Shown: in pieces, positions 53,745-62,807 of the stretch | How the letters are laid out: each line of letters begins with the position of its first letter | Numbering within the stretch: the stretch's first letter is position 1 | From: Pleomorphomonas koreensis DSM 23070 | GTDB lineage: Bacteria; Pseudomonadota; Alphaproteobacteria; Rhizobiales; Pleomorphomonadaceae | Reading direction: 5' to 3' | Length of the DNA stretch: 64,000 bases | Assembly (NCBI RefSeq): GCF_000425185.1 | Contig: NZ_AULH01000015.1 | Coordinates: forward strand, 94,134-158,133 | Program-made: the position numbers and the translations under genes | Notes under the pieces: model-generated | What the model saw: only the letters and a program-made list of their open reading frames with translations | Databases searched by the model: none | What the model was told of the DNA's origin: nothing

Positions 53745-54715
53745 CAGGCGGTGAGATCGATCAGCCCGGCGGCGCCGCTCTCGCAGCCGAAGGCCAGTTC
53801 GAGGCCGTTGCCGCTCCAGGCCAGCGCCGACACCGGCGAGCCGTTCGGCCGGGCGAGCAGCACCTCCTCGCGGTCGGCGAAGCGGCTCAGGAGGATCATG
53901 CCGTCGTCATAACCGAGGGCGGCGATCTCCTCGCTCGGATGGCAGGCGACGCGGGTGACCAGTTCCTGCCGGCCGCCCAGCTCCAGCGGCCGCTGGCCCA
54001 TCGGCCCGTCCTTGTGGAAGAACGGCCACAGCACCGACACGCCGGCGCCGGAGGTGGCGAGATAGCGCCCCTTCACCGACCAGGACATCGACTTCACCTT
54101 GGCCGGATAGCCGGACATCCGCATGTTCTGGCCGTCCCTGAGGCGCCAGCCGTGCAGCGCCATCTCCTGCATCGAGGTAACGACGCTGGCGCCGTCCGGC
54201 GACACCGTCACGGCGATGTGCGAGCCCTTCCATTCGAGTTCCTGCACCGGCGCGGCGGTGCCGGGGAACCACAGGCCGGCGCCGTTGTAGCCGGCGATGG
54301 CAAGGCGCAGCCCCTTCGGGAAGAAGGCGAGGCCGAGGGCGGCGCGCGGCCGCTCCAGTTCGTGCGTCTTGCCGGAGCCGTCGATCGCCACCACCGTCCG
54401 GCCGCTGGCGAAGGCGATGGCGCCACCCGGCCCGGCAGCGACCACGTCGATCCACTTGCGGCCGCGTTCGGCGAGCAGCGTGCTGTCGCCGTCGGCGGTG
54501 GTGCGCATCACCTTGCCGTCGTCGCCGCCGGTCACCAGCGACTTGCCGTCGGCGGCAAGCGTGGCGGCGAGGATGCCGCCGGCATGCGGCCTGACGACAC
54601 GGCCGGCCGTGCCGAGCGCGACGGCGCCGTCGCCGGTGACGAAGGTCGGCACGCCGCCGACATAGCGGACGTCGACGACATAGCCGGAAAGCGGAAGCGG
54701 GGTGACCTCGGGCAC
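53744..54715 (-). CDS. WD40-like beta-propeller protein
   Basis: A 323-residue soluble protein with six to seven beta-propeller blades; weak WD-type repeats are visible (ILAATLAADGKSLVTGGDDG, IAVTVSPDGASVVTSM, VSALAWSGNGLELAFGCESG). No signal peptide. In Hyphomicrobiales such a gene often accompanies a CobW GTPase gene, suggesting a partner or scaffold role. It lies between cobW (188 bases upstream) and kamA (one-base overlap), all on the minus strand. Confidence 0.85.
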   Translation of the reverse strand: MPEVTPLPLSGYVVDVRYVGGVPTFVTGDGAVALGTAGRVVRPHAGGILAATLAADGKSLVTGGDDGKVMRTTADGDSTLLAERGRKWIDVVAAGPGGAIAFASGRTVVAIDGSGKTHELERPRAALGLAFFPKGLRLAIAGYNGAGLWFPGTAAPVQELEWKGSHIAVTVSPDGASVVTSMQEMALHGWRLRDGQNMRMSGYPAKVKSMSWSVKGRYLATSGAGVSVLWPFFHKDGPMGQRPLELGGRQELVTRVACHPSEEIAALGYDDGMILLSRFADREEVLLARPNGSPVSALAWSGNGLELAFGCESGAAGLIDLTA

Positions 54716-54903
54716 GGTGAACCATCCGGAGAGTTGGCGTTGCGACGGGAGTGCGGCATCCGGCCGGCAAATGCAAGGGCGGCGGCCGTTATGAAGCCGC
54801 AGAGCGGCTTCCGGCGCCAGGCGGCGGCGCGCGAGAGCGGGTCCTTCGGGACGAAGCCCCGAAAGACGGACAGCGGGGCGGAAGCCAGGCGCCTGAGGCT
54901 GAA

Positions 54904-55968
54904 TCAGACCGCGGCCGCCTTGAAGCCGGCTTCAAGCGCCGCCTTGTCGAGATGGCGGCCGATGAACACGAGGCGGCTCTCGCGCGGCTCGCCCGGCTTC
55001 CAGTCGCGCTGGAGATCGCCTTCGACGATCATGTGGATGCCCTGCACCACATAGCGCTTCGGCTCGTCGGGGAAGGCCAGAATGCCCTTGAGGCGCAGGA
55101 TGTCCGGTCCCTGCGTCTGCGTCACCTCGGAAATCCACGACAGGATCTTGTCGGGATTGAGTTCGCCGCCCCTCAGCGACACCGAGGTGATCTCGGTGTC
55201 GTGGTGCGTCTCGTGGCCGTGGTGGTGATCGTGATCATGATCATGATCATGATGGCGATGATCGTGGTCGCAGTCCGGGCCGCAGACGTGATCGTGGTCG
55301 TGCTCGTCGGCGTCGAGGAAGCTCGGATCGAGTTCCAGCACCCGGTCGAGGTCGAAGGCGCCGCGATCGAGGATCTTGTCGAGATCGACGGCCGAGCGGG
55401 TCGTCTTGTAGACCTTGGCGTAGGGGTTGAGCTGGTGGAGCGTCGCCTCCACCTCGGCCAGCTCGTCGGGGCCGACCAGATCGGTCTTGTTGAGGAGGAT
55501 GACGTCGGCGAAGGCCACCTGGTCCTCGGCCTCCGGCGCATCGCCGAGCCGGTCGAGGAAGAACTTGGCGTCGACCAGCGTCACCACGGCGTCGAGACGG
55601 GCGAGCTTCCTGACTTCCTCGTCCATGAAGAAGGTCTGGGCCACCGGCACCGGATCGGCGACGCCGGTGGTCTCCACCAGGATGGCGTCGAAGCTGCCGC
55701 GCCGCTTGGCGAGATTCTCGACGACGCGGATCAGGTCGCCGCGCACGGTGCAGCAGATGCAGCCGTTGTTCATCTCGAACACTTCTTCGTCGGTGTCGAT
55801 CACCAGGTCGTTGTCGATGCCGATCTCGCCGAACTCGTTGACGATGACGGCATAGCGCTTGCCGTGATCCTCGGTCAGGATGCGGTTGAGCAGCGTCGTC
55901 TTGCCGGCGCCGAGATAGCCGGTGAGGATGGTGACGGGAATGGACGGGGCGGCGGCCGGAGCGGACAT
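54904..55968 (-). CDS. CobW/COG0523 family GTP-binding metallochaperone
   Basis: G3E GTPase delivering a metal, probably zinc, to a client. Walker A is GYLGAGKTT (residues 17-25), the metal-binding CxCC is C70-I-C72-C73, and the guanine motif is NKTDLVG. A His/Asp-rich insertion at about residues 216-260 ([18 protein letters not shown]) can bind several metal ions, and the C-terminal domain follows. 354 residues. The ATG at 55968 has GGAGA 6 bases upstream. No convincing Zur box is seen upstream. The downstream genes are the WD40 protein and kamA. Confidence 0.93.
   Translation of the reverse strand: MSAPAAAPSIPVTILTGYLGAGKTTLLNRILTEDHGKRYAVIVNEFGEIGIDNDLVIDTDEEVFEMNNGCICCTVRGDLIRVVENLAKRRGSFDAILVETTGVADPVPVAQTFFMDEEVRKLARLDAVVTLVDAKFFLDRLGDAPEAEDQVAFADVILLNKTDLVGPDELAEVEATLHQLNPYAKVYKTTRSAVDLDKILDRGAFDLDRVLELDPSFLDADEHDHDHVCGPDCDHDHRHHDHDHDHDHHHGHETHHDTEITSVSLRGGELNPDKILSWISEVTQTQGPDILRLKGILAFPDEPKRYVVQGIHMIVEGDLQRDWKPGEPRESRLVFIGRHLDKAALEAGFKAAAV
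55227..55250. repeat. Hexamer repeat (GATCAT) within the His-rich stretch of the CobW gene
   Basis: GATCGT followed by three GATCAT units on the plus strand encodes His-Asp repeats on the minus strand. The sequence is a short direct repeat and a candidate for copy-number slippage in the metal-binding loop. Confidence 0.8.
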
Positions 55969-56077
55969 GCGCATCTCCACGGATGAGAGGACCGCTGTCC
56001 TAGCACGCCCGCCTGACGGACGCACGACAAAGGGGGACGGCGGCTCCAGGAAAAATCTTCGGCCCCTAAATAAGTGT

Positions 56078-56092
56078 CATACTTTCGTGTGA
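56078..56092. promoter_or_regulatory. Candidate MarR operator upstream of the marR-type gene
   Basis: CATACTTTCGTGTGA, an imperfect palindrome (TCATAC/GTGTGA), 63 bases upstream of the regulator's ATG. It matches the site at 56720-56734 at 13 of 15 positions. This suggests that the regulator controls itself and the downstream transporter. Confidence 0.55.
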
Positions 56093-56155
56093 AAAGAGGA
56101 TCACCGAAAGATGTACGGCGGCAACGGCCGGGCCGGATGACGGAGACGAGGCGGC

Positions 56156-56689
56156 ATGAGCTTCAACCATCGCAAGAGCGTCACCTATCGCCTGGTGCAG
56201 GCGGCGCGCGTCCACCGCACCCGCGCCGCCGTCCACCTCGGCCGCATCGGCCTGCACCCCGGCCAGGAGGCGGTGCTGAAGGCGCTGGCCGAGCGCGACG
56301 GCCAGTCGATGTCGGAACTGGCCGCCGAGCTGGCGGTGCAGCCGCCCACCGTCACCAAGATGATCTCCCGCCTCGGCGCGCAAGGTCTGCTCACCCGCCA
56401 GACGTCGAGCGCCGACGGCCGCCTCGCCCGCGTCTTCCTGACAGACGCCGGCCGCGAGCGGGCTGGCGCCGTCGACGCGGTCTGGAAGCGCGTCGAGAAG
56501 GAGGCGCTGTCCGGCCTCGACGAGAAGGACCGCAAGCGCCTCAAGAAGCTCCTGCACCAGATCGAGAGGAACCTGGCGCCGACTGCCCCCGCCGGACATG
56601 ACGAGGACGACGAGGAAGCGCCCGAGGCCGAGCCGCTGAAGGCCCGGCCGGCGCTGCCGCTCGACGGGGCCGACGACGGCTCCGACTGA
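56156..56689 (+). CDS. MarR family transcriptional regulator
   Basis: Winged-helix dimeric regulator of the MarR family. The DNA-binding domain is clear: GLHPGQEAVLKALAERDGQSMSELAAELAVQPPTVTKMISRL, then the beta-wing GLLTRQTSSADGRLARVFLTDAG. The C-terminus has an acidic, low-complexity tail of about 40 residues (DEDDEEAPEAE). 177 residues. It is flanked by two near-identical palindromic sites, one before itself and one before the downstream EamA transporter, which makes the transporter its likely target. Confidence 0.92.
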   Translation: MSFNHRKSVTYRLVQAARVHRTRAAVHLGRIGLHPGQEAVLKALAERDGQSMSELAAELAVQPPTVTKMISRLGAQGLLTRQTSSADGRLARVFLTDAGRERAGAVDAVWKRVEKEALSGLDEKDRKRLKKLLHQIERNLAPTAPAGHDEDDEEAPEAEPLKARPALPLDGADDGSD

Positions 56690-56719
56690 GCCCGCAAACC
56701 GGCTTACATCTGCCGCCGT

Positions 56720-56734
56720 AATACTTTAGTATGA
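56720..56734. promoter_or_regulatory. Candidate MarR operator upstream of the EamA transporter
   Basis: AATACTTTAGTATGA, with arms ATACT and AGTAT around TT, inside an AT-rich island between the regulator and the transporter. It is nearly identical to the site at 56078-56092 and close to a palindrome. Confidence 0.55.
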
Positions 56735-56803
56735 TATTGAATCGATCCGATGGCGCCGGCGCCGCCGGGTGCCCGCTTCCGTTGCGTGCGAGCAAACCTA
56801 CGA

Positions 56804-57751
56804 ATGTCCTCCTCCGGGCCGATCCCGCCCTCGCCTCCGCCGAGCCGCGTTCCCCTCAAGGCGCTGCTCGCCCTGTTCGGCTCGACCATCGTCTTCGCCT
56901 GCCTCGACACCACGGCCAAGGCGGTGAGCTACCACCTGCCGGTGATCGAGGTTTCCTGGTTTCGCTATTTCATCAACCTGGTGATGGCGGCGGTGGTGCT
57001 GAACCCGATCTCCTCGCCGGGGGCCTGGCGCTTCCGGCGGCCGGGTCTGCAGATCGTCAGGTCGCTGCTGCTGACGGCAATGACGCTCGCCAACTTCAGC
57101 GCCCTCCACTATCTGCAGGTGGCCGAGGTCACCTCGATCGGCTTCCTGTCGCCGATGGTGATCACCCTCCTGTCGGTGCTGTTCCTGCACGAGACGATCG
57201 GCATCCGCCGCGTCGTCGCCATCCTCGCCGGCTTTTCCGGCGTGCTGCTGATCACCCAGCCGGGCTTCGGCACCTTCCACCCGGCCATGCTGCTGGCGCT
57301 CGCCTCCATGCTGTCGGGCGCCATCTACACCCTCGTCACCCGCCATCTCGCCACGCGCGTCGATCCCGGTTCGCTGGTCATCTCGCTCGCCGCCGTACCG
57401 AGCCTCCTGCTGGTGCCGCCGCTGCTCGTCGTCTGGCAGACGCCGTCCTCGCCGCTTGTCTGGGGCATGTTGATCTTCATGGGCGCCGCCGGTGGCTTCG
57501 GCCATTTCCTGGTGATGACCGCCCATCGCTTCGCCTCGGCGGCCGCCCTCGCCCCCTACGGCTACATCCAGCTCGTCTGGACCGTCATTTCCGGCTACCT
57601 GGTGTTCGCCGACGTGCCGTCGGTGTGGACGATTGCCGGCGCCGGCGTGGTGATCGCCTCCGGCCTCTATCTCCTGCACCGCGAGCGCGTCGTGCACGCG
57701 CAGGCGCTGGCCGCCGCCGCCGGTCCGGTCAGCCGTTCAGCCCTTACGTAG
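56804..57751 (+). CDS. EamA/DMT family transporter
   Basis: Ten-helix transporter of the DMT superfamily, substrate unknown. The first EamA repeat begins LKALLALFGSTIVFACLDTTAKAVSYHLPVIEVSWFRYFIN, with GFLSPMVITLLSVLFLHE closing it; the second repeat has GAIYTLVTRHLA and APYGYIQLVWTVISGYLVF. Two starts are possible, ATG at 56750 or 56804, neither with a clear ribosome-binding site; the extra 18 residues are not conserved-looking. Regulated by the upstream MarR-type protein in my reading. Confidence 0.9.
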   Translation: MSSSGPIPPSPPPSRVPLKALLALFGSTIVFACLDTTAKAVSYHLPVIEVSWFRYFINLVMAAVVLNPISSPGAWRFRRPGLQIVRSLLLTAMTLANFSALHYLQVAEVTSIGFLSPMVITLLSVLFLHETIGIRRVVAILAGFSGVLLITQPGFGTFHPAMLLALASMLSGAIYTLVTRHLATRVDPGSLVISLAAVPSLLLVPPLLVVWQTPSSPLVWGMLIFMGAAGGFGHFLVMTAHRFASAAALAPYGYIQLVWTVISGYLVFADVPSVWTIAGAGVVIASGLYLLHRERVVHAQALAAAAGPVSRSALT

Positions 57752-57821
57752 GCAATCCAGTTGACGCAGGCTGGCCTGATGCGTCATGTGATCGATTGAG
57801 AAGGCAGAAAACGGGATCGCA

Positions 57822-58856
57822 ATGACCACCAGCAAACGGGAAGACCTCCGCCGCTTTCGCCGCCGCCGCGTGACGCTGAGCCAGCTCGCCGCGCAGCTCG
57901 AGGTGTCCACCGCGACGGTTTCCCTGGCGCTGCGCGACAATCCGGCCGTGTCGGCCGAGACGCGCAAGCGCGTGCAGGCACTGGCCGTCGAGATGGGCTA
58001 TATCTATAATCGTCAGGCCGCCTCGCTCAGGACCGCCCGCACCGACATCGTCGGCGTGGTGGTGCACGACGTGCTCAATCCCTACTTCGCCGAAGTGTTC
58101 CGCGCCGTTGAGAGCGAGCTGGAGCAATACGGGCTGACAATCCTCATCTGCAATCACCGCGACAGTATCGAACGCCAGCGCAATTTCGTGCAGGTGCTTC
58201 AGCAGCAGAACGCCGACGGCCTGGTGCTCTGTCCGTCGGTCGGCACCACCGTCGCCGACATCGACGCCATCATGCGCACCGGCACGCCGGTGACGCTGGT
58301 CTGCCGCGACGTCGAGGGGGCCAATGCGCCGAGCGTGCGCGGCGACGACCGCGACGGCATGCGCGAAGTCACGCGTCTCCTGATCGAAAAGGGCCACAAG
58401 GCCATCGCCTTCGTCGGCGGCCTGCGCTCCACCTCGTCGGGGCGCGACCGCTACGCCGGCTTCCGCGAGGCGATGGCCGAGGCGGGTCTCGAGCCGACGC
58501 TGGACATTCCCGAACTGATGACCCAGGGCGACGGCCGCAAGGCGGCCGAGATCATCGTCAGCCATACGCCGCGTCCGACCGCCGTCGTCTGCTTCAACGA
58601 CGTGCTGGCCTTCGGCCTGATGAGCAGCTTCACCCGGCTCGGCATCCGGCCGGGCACCGACATCGCCGTCACCGGCTACGACGACGTCGATGGGGCCGCC
58701 ACCTGGGCGCCGGCCTTGACCACGGTGGAGAACGGCTCGGAGGAGATCGGCCGCGAGGCGGCCCGCGCCATCTACGCGCTGATCGTCGGCGAGGAGCCGC
58801 CCTTCGAGCACAAGCTGATCGCCCCGCATCTCGTGGTGCGCGAATCGAGCGGCTGA
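57822..58856 (+). CDS. LacI family transcriptional regulator
   Basis: Sugar-type repressor with an N-terminal LacI helix-turn-helix (VTLSQLAAQLEVSTATVSLALRDNPAVSAETRKRV, about residues 17-55) and a periplasmic-binding-protein-like effector domain from about residue 65 (IVGVVVHDVLNPYFAEVFRAVE). 344 residues is normal. The N-terminus has a basic extension (RRFRRRR). No sugar-utilisation genes are adjacent, so its targets lie elsewhere. Convergent with the GGDEF-EAL gene. Confidence 0.93.
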   Translation: MTTSKREDLRRFRRRRVTLSQLAAQLEVSTATVSLALRDNPAVSAETRKRVQALAVEMGYIYNRQAASLRTARTDIVGVVVHDVLNPYFAEVFRAVESELEQYGLTILICNHRDSIERQRNFVQVLQQQNADGLVLCPSVGTTVADIDAIMRTGTPVTLVCRDVEGANAPSVRGDDRDGMREVTRLLIEKGHKAIAFVGGLRSTSSGRDRYAGFREAMAEAGLEPTLDIPELMTQGDGRKAAEIIVSHTPRPTAVVCFNDVLAFGLMSSFTRLGIRPGTDIAVTGYDDVDGAATWAPALTTVENGSEEIGREAARAIYALIVGEEPPFEHKLIAPHLVVRESSG

Positions 58857-58936
58857 GGGCAGCGGACTGAACGGCATCCACACCGTTCGGAAAAGCCGAC
58901 GCGTGAATGAAAGCCTGCGGCGGCGGACCCGCCGGC

Positions 58937-61186
58937 TCAGGCCCGGATCGAGGTGGCCGCTTCGGAGACCATGCCCGACGATTCGATCTGCGCCGGCAGC
59001 ATGGCGCGGGCGAACAGGAAGCCCTGGCCGAAATCGACGCCGAAATGCCTGAGCATGTCGCGCTGCGCCGCCGTCTCGACGCCCTCGGCGATGACGGCGA
59101 TGCCAAGGTCGTGAGCCAGCGCCGTGATGCCGCGCACGATGGAGCGGCTCTCGCGCTCCTCGGTCAGCGTCGCCACGAAGGAGCGGTCGACCTTCAGGAG
59201 GTCGACGGGGAAGTCCTTGAGATGGCTCAGCGAGGCATAGCCGGTGCCGAAGTCGTCGAGGGCGATCTTGATGCCCTTGCCGGCCAGCTGCGACAGCGTC
59301 GTCTGCACCTCGTCGGCCACTTTGGACAGCAGCACGTTCTCCGTCACCTCGACCATCAGCGCCGCCGGCGGCACGTGGTATTCGTCGAGGGCGGCCGACA
59401 GGCACTCGCAGAGATCGCCGCGCCGGAACTGTGGCGTGGCGACGTTGATGGCGATGTGATCGAACACGATGCCGCGCGATCGCCAGTCGGCGGCCTGCTG
59501 CACCGCCTGGTGGATCACCAGGTCGCCGATGGCCAGGCCGAGCTGCGGATCGTCGAGGGCAATACCGAAAAAGCCGGGGCTGGCAATGAAGCCGTCCGGC
59601 CGGTGCCAGCGCAGCAGCGCCTCGAAGCCGGCCAGCACGCCAGTGCGCAGGGAATACTTCGGCTGATAGTGGAGGCGCAGATCGCCGCGGTCGATGGCCT
59701 GACGGATCGCCCTGAGGATGGAGTGCCGGAGTTCGATCGCCTCGCGCATCGCCCGGTCGAACAGCACAAAGCGGTTGCGCCCCTCGCCCTTGGCCTCATA
59801 GAGGGCGATGTCGGCATCCTTGAACAGCTGATCGGCCGGCGTGCCCGACGGCGCGCGGGCGATGCCGACCGAGATGGTCACCGGGATCGCCTCGGCCTCG
59901 TAGGCGATCGGCTCCTGCAGGCCGCGCATCATCTGCTCGCCGATGGCGATGATCTCGCTCTCGTCGCCGCAGTCGGCCATCATCAGCGCGAATTCGTCGC
60001 CGCCGAGCCGGGCGACCACGCCGAGTTCGCCGACCGACTCGCGCAGCCGCCGCCCCACCTCGGCCAGCAGCACGTCGCCGGCGTGGTGGCCGAGCGTATC
60101 GTTGACCGATTTGAAGTGATCGACGTCGATCAGGTAGAGGCCGACGGTGCGGGCCGGCGTGCGGAAGGTCAGCGCCCGGTCGAGCCGCTCCTGGAATACC
60201 GCGCGGTTGAGGAGACCGGTCACCATGTCGTGGGTGGCGATGAAGTTGACCTCTTCCTCGGTCGCCCGCTGCAGCGTCGTGTCCTGCACCGTGCCGATCA
60301 GGCGCACCACCTTGCCGCGCTGGACCTCCGCCTCGCAGACGCAGCGCGCCCAGCGCCGGCGTCCCGAGCTGGAGATCAGCGGAATTTCCGTCTCGAAGGA
60401 CTCGCCGCGCGTCAGCACGCGGACGATCAGCCGCTTCACCTCGCCGGCCGCCTCCTCGCGGCAGTAGCCGAGCAACGTCGTCAGGCCGGGCGGCGGCGCC
60501 GTCTCGTCAAGCTCCAGGAGGCGATAGATCTCGGCCGACCAGATCATGCGGTCGGCGACGACGTCATATTCCCAGCCGCCGATGCGGGCGAGACGGGCCG
60601 TCTGTTCCAACAGGCGCCGCTGCTTGCCGATCTCCCACTTCTGGGCGGCGATCTCCGCATCCTTCTGGGCGCGGGTGATCTGGTCGAGTTCGCGCTCGAT
60701 GCGAATGCGGCGGAGGTGCAAACGGTCGATGATGGCGCGGATGAGACGCCAGAGATTCTCGATGTCGGGGGTCGATACCTGGCGTGGCTTATCGAACAGC
60801 AGCACCACCGCGCCGATGCATAGCCCCTTCTTCACCTCGACGGGCACGCCGACGGCGGCGCGGAAGCCGCCCTCGCCCTGGATCAGCGGGTGGTCGCGAA
60901 AGCGAGGCTCCCTAGCAAGGTCCTCGAATATCACCACCTCGCCGGCCTGCACGGCCAGCTCGCTGATCGACACCGAGCGCGGCAGGTCGACGACATGCCG
61001 GCCGGCCGACGCCTTGCACCACGAGCGGTCGGCGTCCTGGAAGGTGATGACGGCGGTGTCGGCGCCGAGCAGGCTGCGGGCGAGATCGCAGAGGCCGTCG
61101 AATTCGGCCTCGGGCGGCGTATCCAGAATGCGGTAGCGATAGAGTTCGCGCAGCCGCTTCTTCTCGATGGCGCCCGTTCTGGTCAT
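58937..61186 (-). CDS. GAF-PAS-GGDEF-EAL cyclic-di-GMP protein
   Basis: A 749-residue cytoplasmic protein with no transmembrane helices. Order: GAF (about residues 20-165), short coiled coil (EIAAQKWEIGKQRRLLEQ), PAS (about 205-310), GGDEF (about 320-480) with intact GGDEF at 395-399, and EAL (about 490-740) with the intact EAL at 522-524 plus downstream DDFGTG. Both halves look catalytically competent, so it could make or break c-di-GMP depending on the signal. The ATG at 61186 begins the conserved KRLRELYRYRILDT; the frame is open upstream to 62242 through bioY, which is not protein-like. Confidence 0.94.
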   Translation of the reverse strand: MTRTGAIEKKRLRELYRYRILDTPPEAEFDGLCDLARSLLGADTAVITFQDADRSWCKASAGRHVVDLPRSVSISELAVQAGEVVIFEDLAREPRFRDHPLIQGEGGFRAAVGVPVEVKKGLCIGAVVLLFDKPRQVSTPDIENLWRLIRAIIDRLHLRRIRIERELDQITRAQKDAEIAAQKWEIGKQRRLLEQTARLARIGGWEYDVVADRMIWSAEIYRLLELDETAPPPGLTTLLGYCREEAAGEVKRLIVRVLTRGESFETEIPLISSSGRRRWARCVCEAEVQRGKVVRLIGTVQDTTLQRATEEEVNFIATHDMVTGLLNRAVFQERLDRALTFRTPARTVGLYLIDVDHFKSVNDTLGHHAGDVLLAEVGRRLRESVGELGVVARLGGDEFALMMADCGDESEIIAIGEQMMRGLQEPIAYEAEAIPVTISVGIARAPSGTPADQLFKDADIALYEAKGEGRNRFVLFDRAMREAIELRHSILRAIRQAIDRGDLRLHYQPKYSLRTGVLAGFEALLRWHRPDGFIASPGFFGIALDDPQLGLAIGDLVIHQAVQQAADWRSRGIVFDHIAINVATPQFRRGDLCECLSAALDEYHVPPAALMVEVTENVLLSKVADEVQTTLSQLAGKGIKIALDDFGTGYASLSHLKDFPVDLLKVDRSFVATLTEERESRSIVRGITALAHDLGIAVIAEGVETAAQRDMLRHFGVDFGQGFLFARAMLPAQIESSGMVSEAATSIRA

Positions 61187-61311
61187 CACCCTCGTTCTCC
61201 GCGGCCCGGGAGAATCACCGGGGGCCGTAACCAACTCGGCAATTTTGGGTGGTGATCGTTTCAAAAGGCTGAATGCCGGCCACGGAAAATGCATTGGTGG
61301 CACAAAAGGCG

Positions 61312-61338
61312 AAACGGCCGCCGGGGTGCCGGCGGCCG
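61312..61338 (-). terminator. Terminator downstream of bioY
   Basis: A 10-bp perfect stem (CGGCCGCCGG with CCGGCGGCCG, 4-nt loop) followed on the minus strand by TTTCGCCTTTT. Confidence 0.65.
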
Positions 61339-61368
61339 AATGACGGGCTTGCGACCGTTTTCCAGATT

Positions 61369-61947
61369 TCAGAGCGTAGCCGGCAGCGACAGCCGGCCAA
61401 TGCCGCGGGCAACCGCCACGGCGAGCACGATCTTCAGGAGATCGCCAAGGATGAACGGCAGGAAGCCGTATTTGACGGCGCTCTCGGCGCCGATCAGCGT
61501 GGCGAGGAAGGCGACGCCGAAGGCCATCAGCACCGCTTCGCCGAGGACCGCGCCGACAACGGTGCCAGCGAGTCGGCCGGCCGTGCGCTCGGCGACGAAG
61601 CCGGCAACGAAGGCGGCACCGATGAAGCCGACGAGATAGCCGGCGGTGGCCGGCTTGGCGAACAGCGCCACCATCGGCAGGCCGCCCGACAGCACCGGCA
61701 GGCCGATCGCCGCCTCTGCGAGATAGACGAGCACGGCGGCGGCGCCGAGGCGGGCGCCGAGCAGCAGGCCGACCAGCAGCACGGCGAAGGTCTGCATGGT
61801 CATCGGCACCGGAAAGAACGGCACCTCGATCTGCGAGGACGCGGCGATCAGCAGCGAGCCGAACACTACGGCCGCCACCTTGACGGCGCGGTTGGAACTG
61901 GCGAGCGAGCGGGTGAAGGCGGTGGACGGCTGGTGCGGAGTGGTCAA
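61369..61947 (-). CDS. bioY: Biotin transporter substrate-binding component BioY
   Basis: Six-helix membrane S component that binds biotin and works alone or with an ECF module (BioMN). The family signature is QIEVPFFPVPMTMQTFAVLLVGLLLGARLG, followed by SGGLPMVALFAKPATAGYLVGF. No bioM or bioN gene is adjacent. I place the start at the TTG at 61947, with AAAGGA 9 bases upstream; an ATG at 62046 extends the frame by 33 unconserved residues. 192 residues. No clear BioR box (TTATMKATAA type) is seen upstream. Confidence 0.92.
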   Translation of the reverse strand: MTTPHQPSTAFTRSLASSNRAVKVAAVVFGSLLIAASSQIEVPFFPVPMTMQTFAVLLVGLLLGARLGAAAVLVYLAEAAIGLPVLSGGLPMVALFAKPATAGYLVGFIGAAFVAGFVAERTAGRLAGTVVGAVLGEAVLMAFGVAFLATLIGAESAVKYGFLPFILGDLLKIVLAVAVARGIGRLSLPATL

Positions 61948-62453
61948 GTCTCGATCCTTTCCGGCGGAACGGCGCGGCACCGCCTTGCCGATCGCAATAT
62001 CGCGGCCGACGGTCAGCGCGGCGAAGCTTCCCGCGGACAAAACCATCTGCTCGCCGCCGCGTCAAGATAAGGTCATGGCAATTTATACGCGATAGTGCGT
62101 AGGAATGCGAGACGATCCACATCCGGCGGGTGAAGACATGGCGATGGTCGGGCGACCGTGATCCGCATACGCCGGTTACAAAGCCGAAGCGATTCAGCAT
62201 CGATCCAGCCCGCCGGAATTCGGGACCGAACAGCGGGAGCAATCCCGATAAAAGCAGAAGCCCGGTTCAGCGCCCGGAATTGCAGGAAGACAAGGAGATG
62301 GGGCATCTCCGGTCAGCCTGTTATCACCGGGCATGCTCCAGGCGGTGACGACCGGATCTTCTTCGCCGGCCAATTGCCAGTTGCAAACAGCTCGCATAGT
62401 CTCGGCGGATTGAGACGGTCGCGTTTGGCCGGTCGTCGCGGGACAACTCGGCA
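61948..62453. other. 506-bp intergenic region, bioY / DUF454 gene
   Basis: No gene is supported; small frames here have no protein-like composition. The bioY promoter should lie in 61960-62100, which includes an AT-rich patch (AATTTATACGCGATAG at about 62079-62094). Nothing else stands out. Confidence 0.5.
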
Positions 62454-62807
62454 ATGCGGCAAGCCTATCTGATCATCGGCTGCTTGATGGTCGCCCTCGG
62501 CGCGATCGGCGTTTTCCTGCCGTTGCTTCCGACCACGCCCTTTCTTCTGGTTGCCGCAGCCTGCTTCGCCCGTTCTTCGCCGCGTCTTGAAGCCTGGTTG
62601 CTCGCCCATCCGCGTTTCGGCCCGTTTCTGTCCGCCTGGCGACAGCGCGGCGCGATCCCGCGTTCGGGAAAGCTGCTGTCGTCGGCCGGCATGGCGTTCG
62701 GCTACTATGCATTCTGGAAGGGAAGCAGCCCCGGCCCCATCACTGCTGTCGTCGTTGCGATCGTGTTCATTCTGATCGCCGCCTATGTGTGGTCACGACC
62801 GGAATAG
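62454..62807 (+). CDS. DUF454 (YbaN) family small membrane protein
   Basis: A 117-residue inner-membrane protein of the YbaN family, function unknown. The motif LGAIGVFLPLLPTTPFLLVAAACFARSSPRLEAWLLAHPRFGP is diagnostic. It has three hydrophobic segments (about residues 5-38, 72-90 and 93-112). Codon use is slightly less GC-rich than that of its neighbours on the left. The start is the ATG at 62454. It is the last intact protein gene before the rRNA operon. Confidence 0.92.
   Translation: MRQAYLIIGCLMVALGAIGVFLPLLPTTPFLLVAAACFARSSPRLEAWLLAHPRFGPFLSAWRQRGAIPRSGKLLSSAGMAFGYYAFWKGSSPGPITAVVVAIVFILIAAYVWSRPE

Noticed and set aside
55969..56155. A Zur box upstream of the CobW gene.
   Set aside because: No ATGTTATAACAT-like palindrome; the only palindrome in the gap belongs to the MarR gene.
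58857..58936. A terminator between the LacI gene and the convergent GGDEF-EAL gene.
   Set aside because: The GAACGG/CCGTTC arms form only a 6-bp stem, and there is no T-run on either strand.
61948..62100. A BioR operator upstream of bioY.
   Set aside because: The AT-rich patch AATTTATACGCGATAG does not form the required TTATMKATAA palindrome.
61187..62242. A long upstream extension of the GGDEF-EAL gene.
   Set aside because: It overlaps bioY in another frame of the same strand and lacks protein-like composition; the conserved GAF start lies at 61186.
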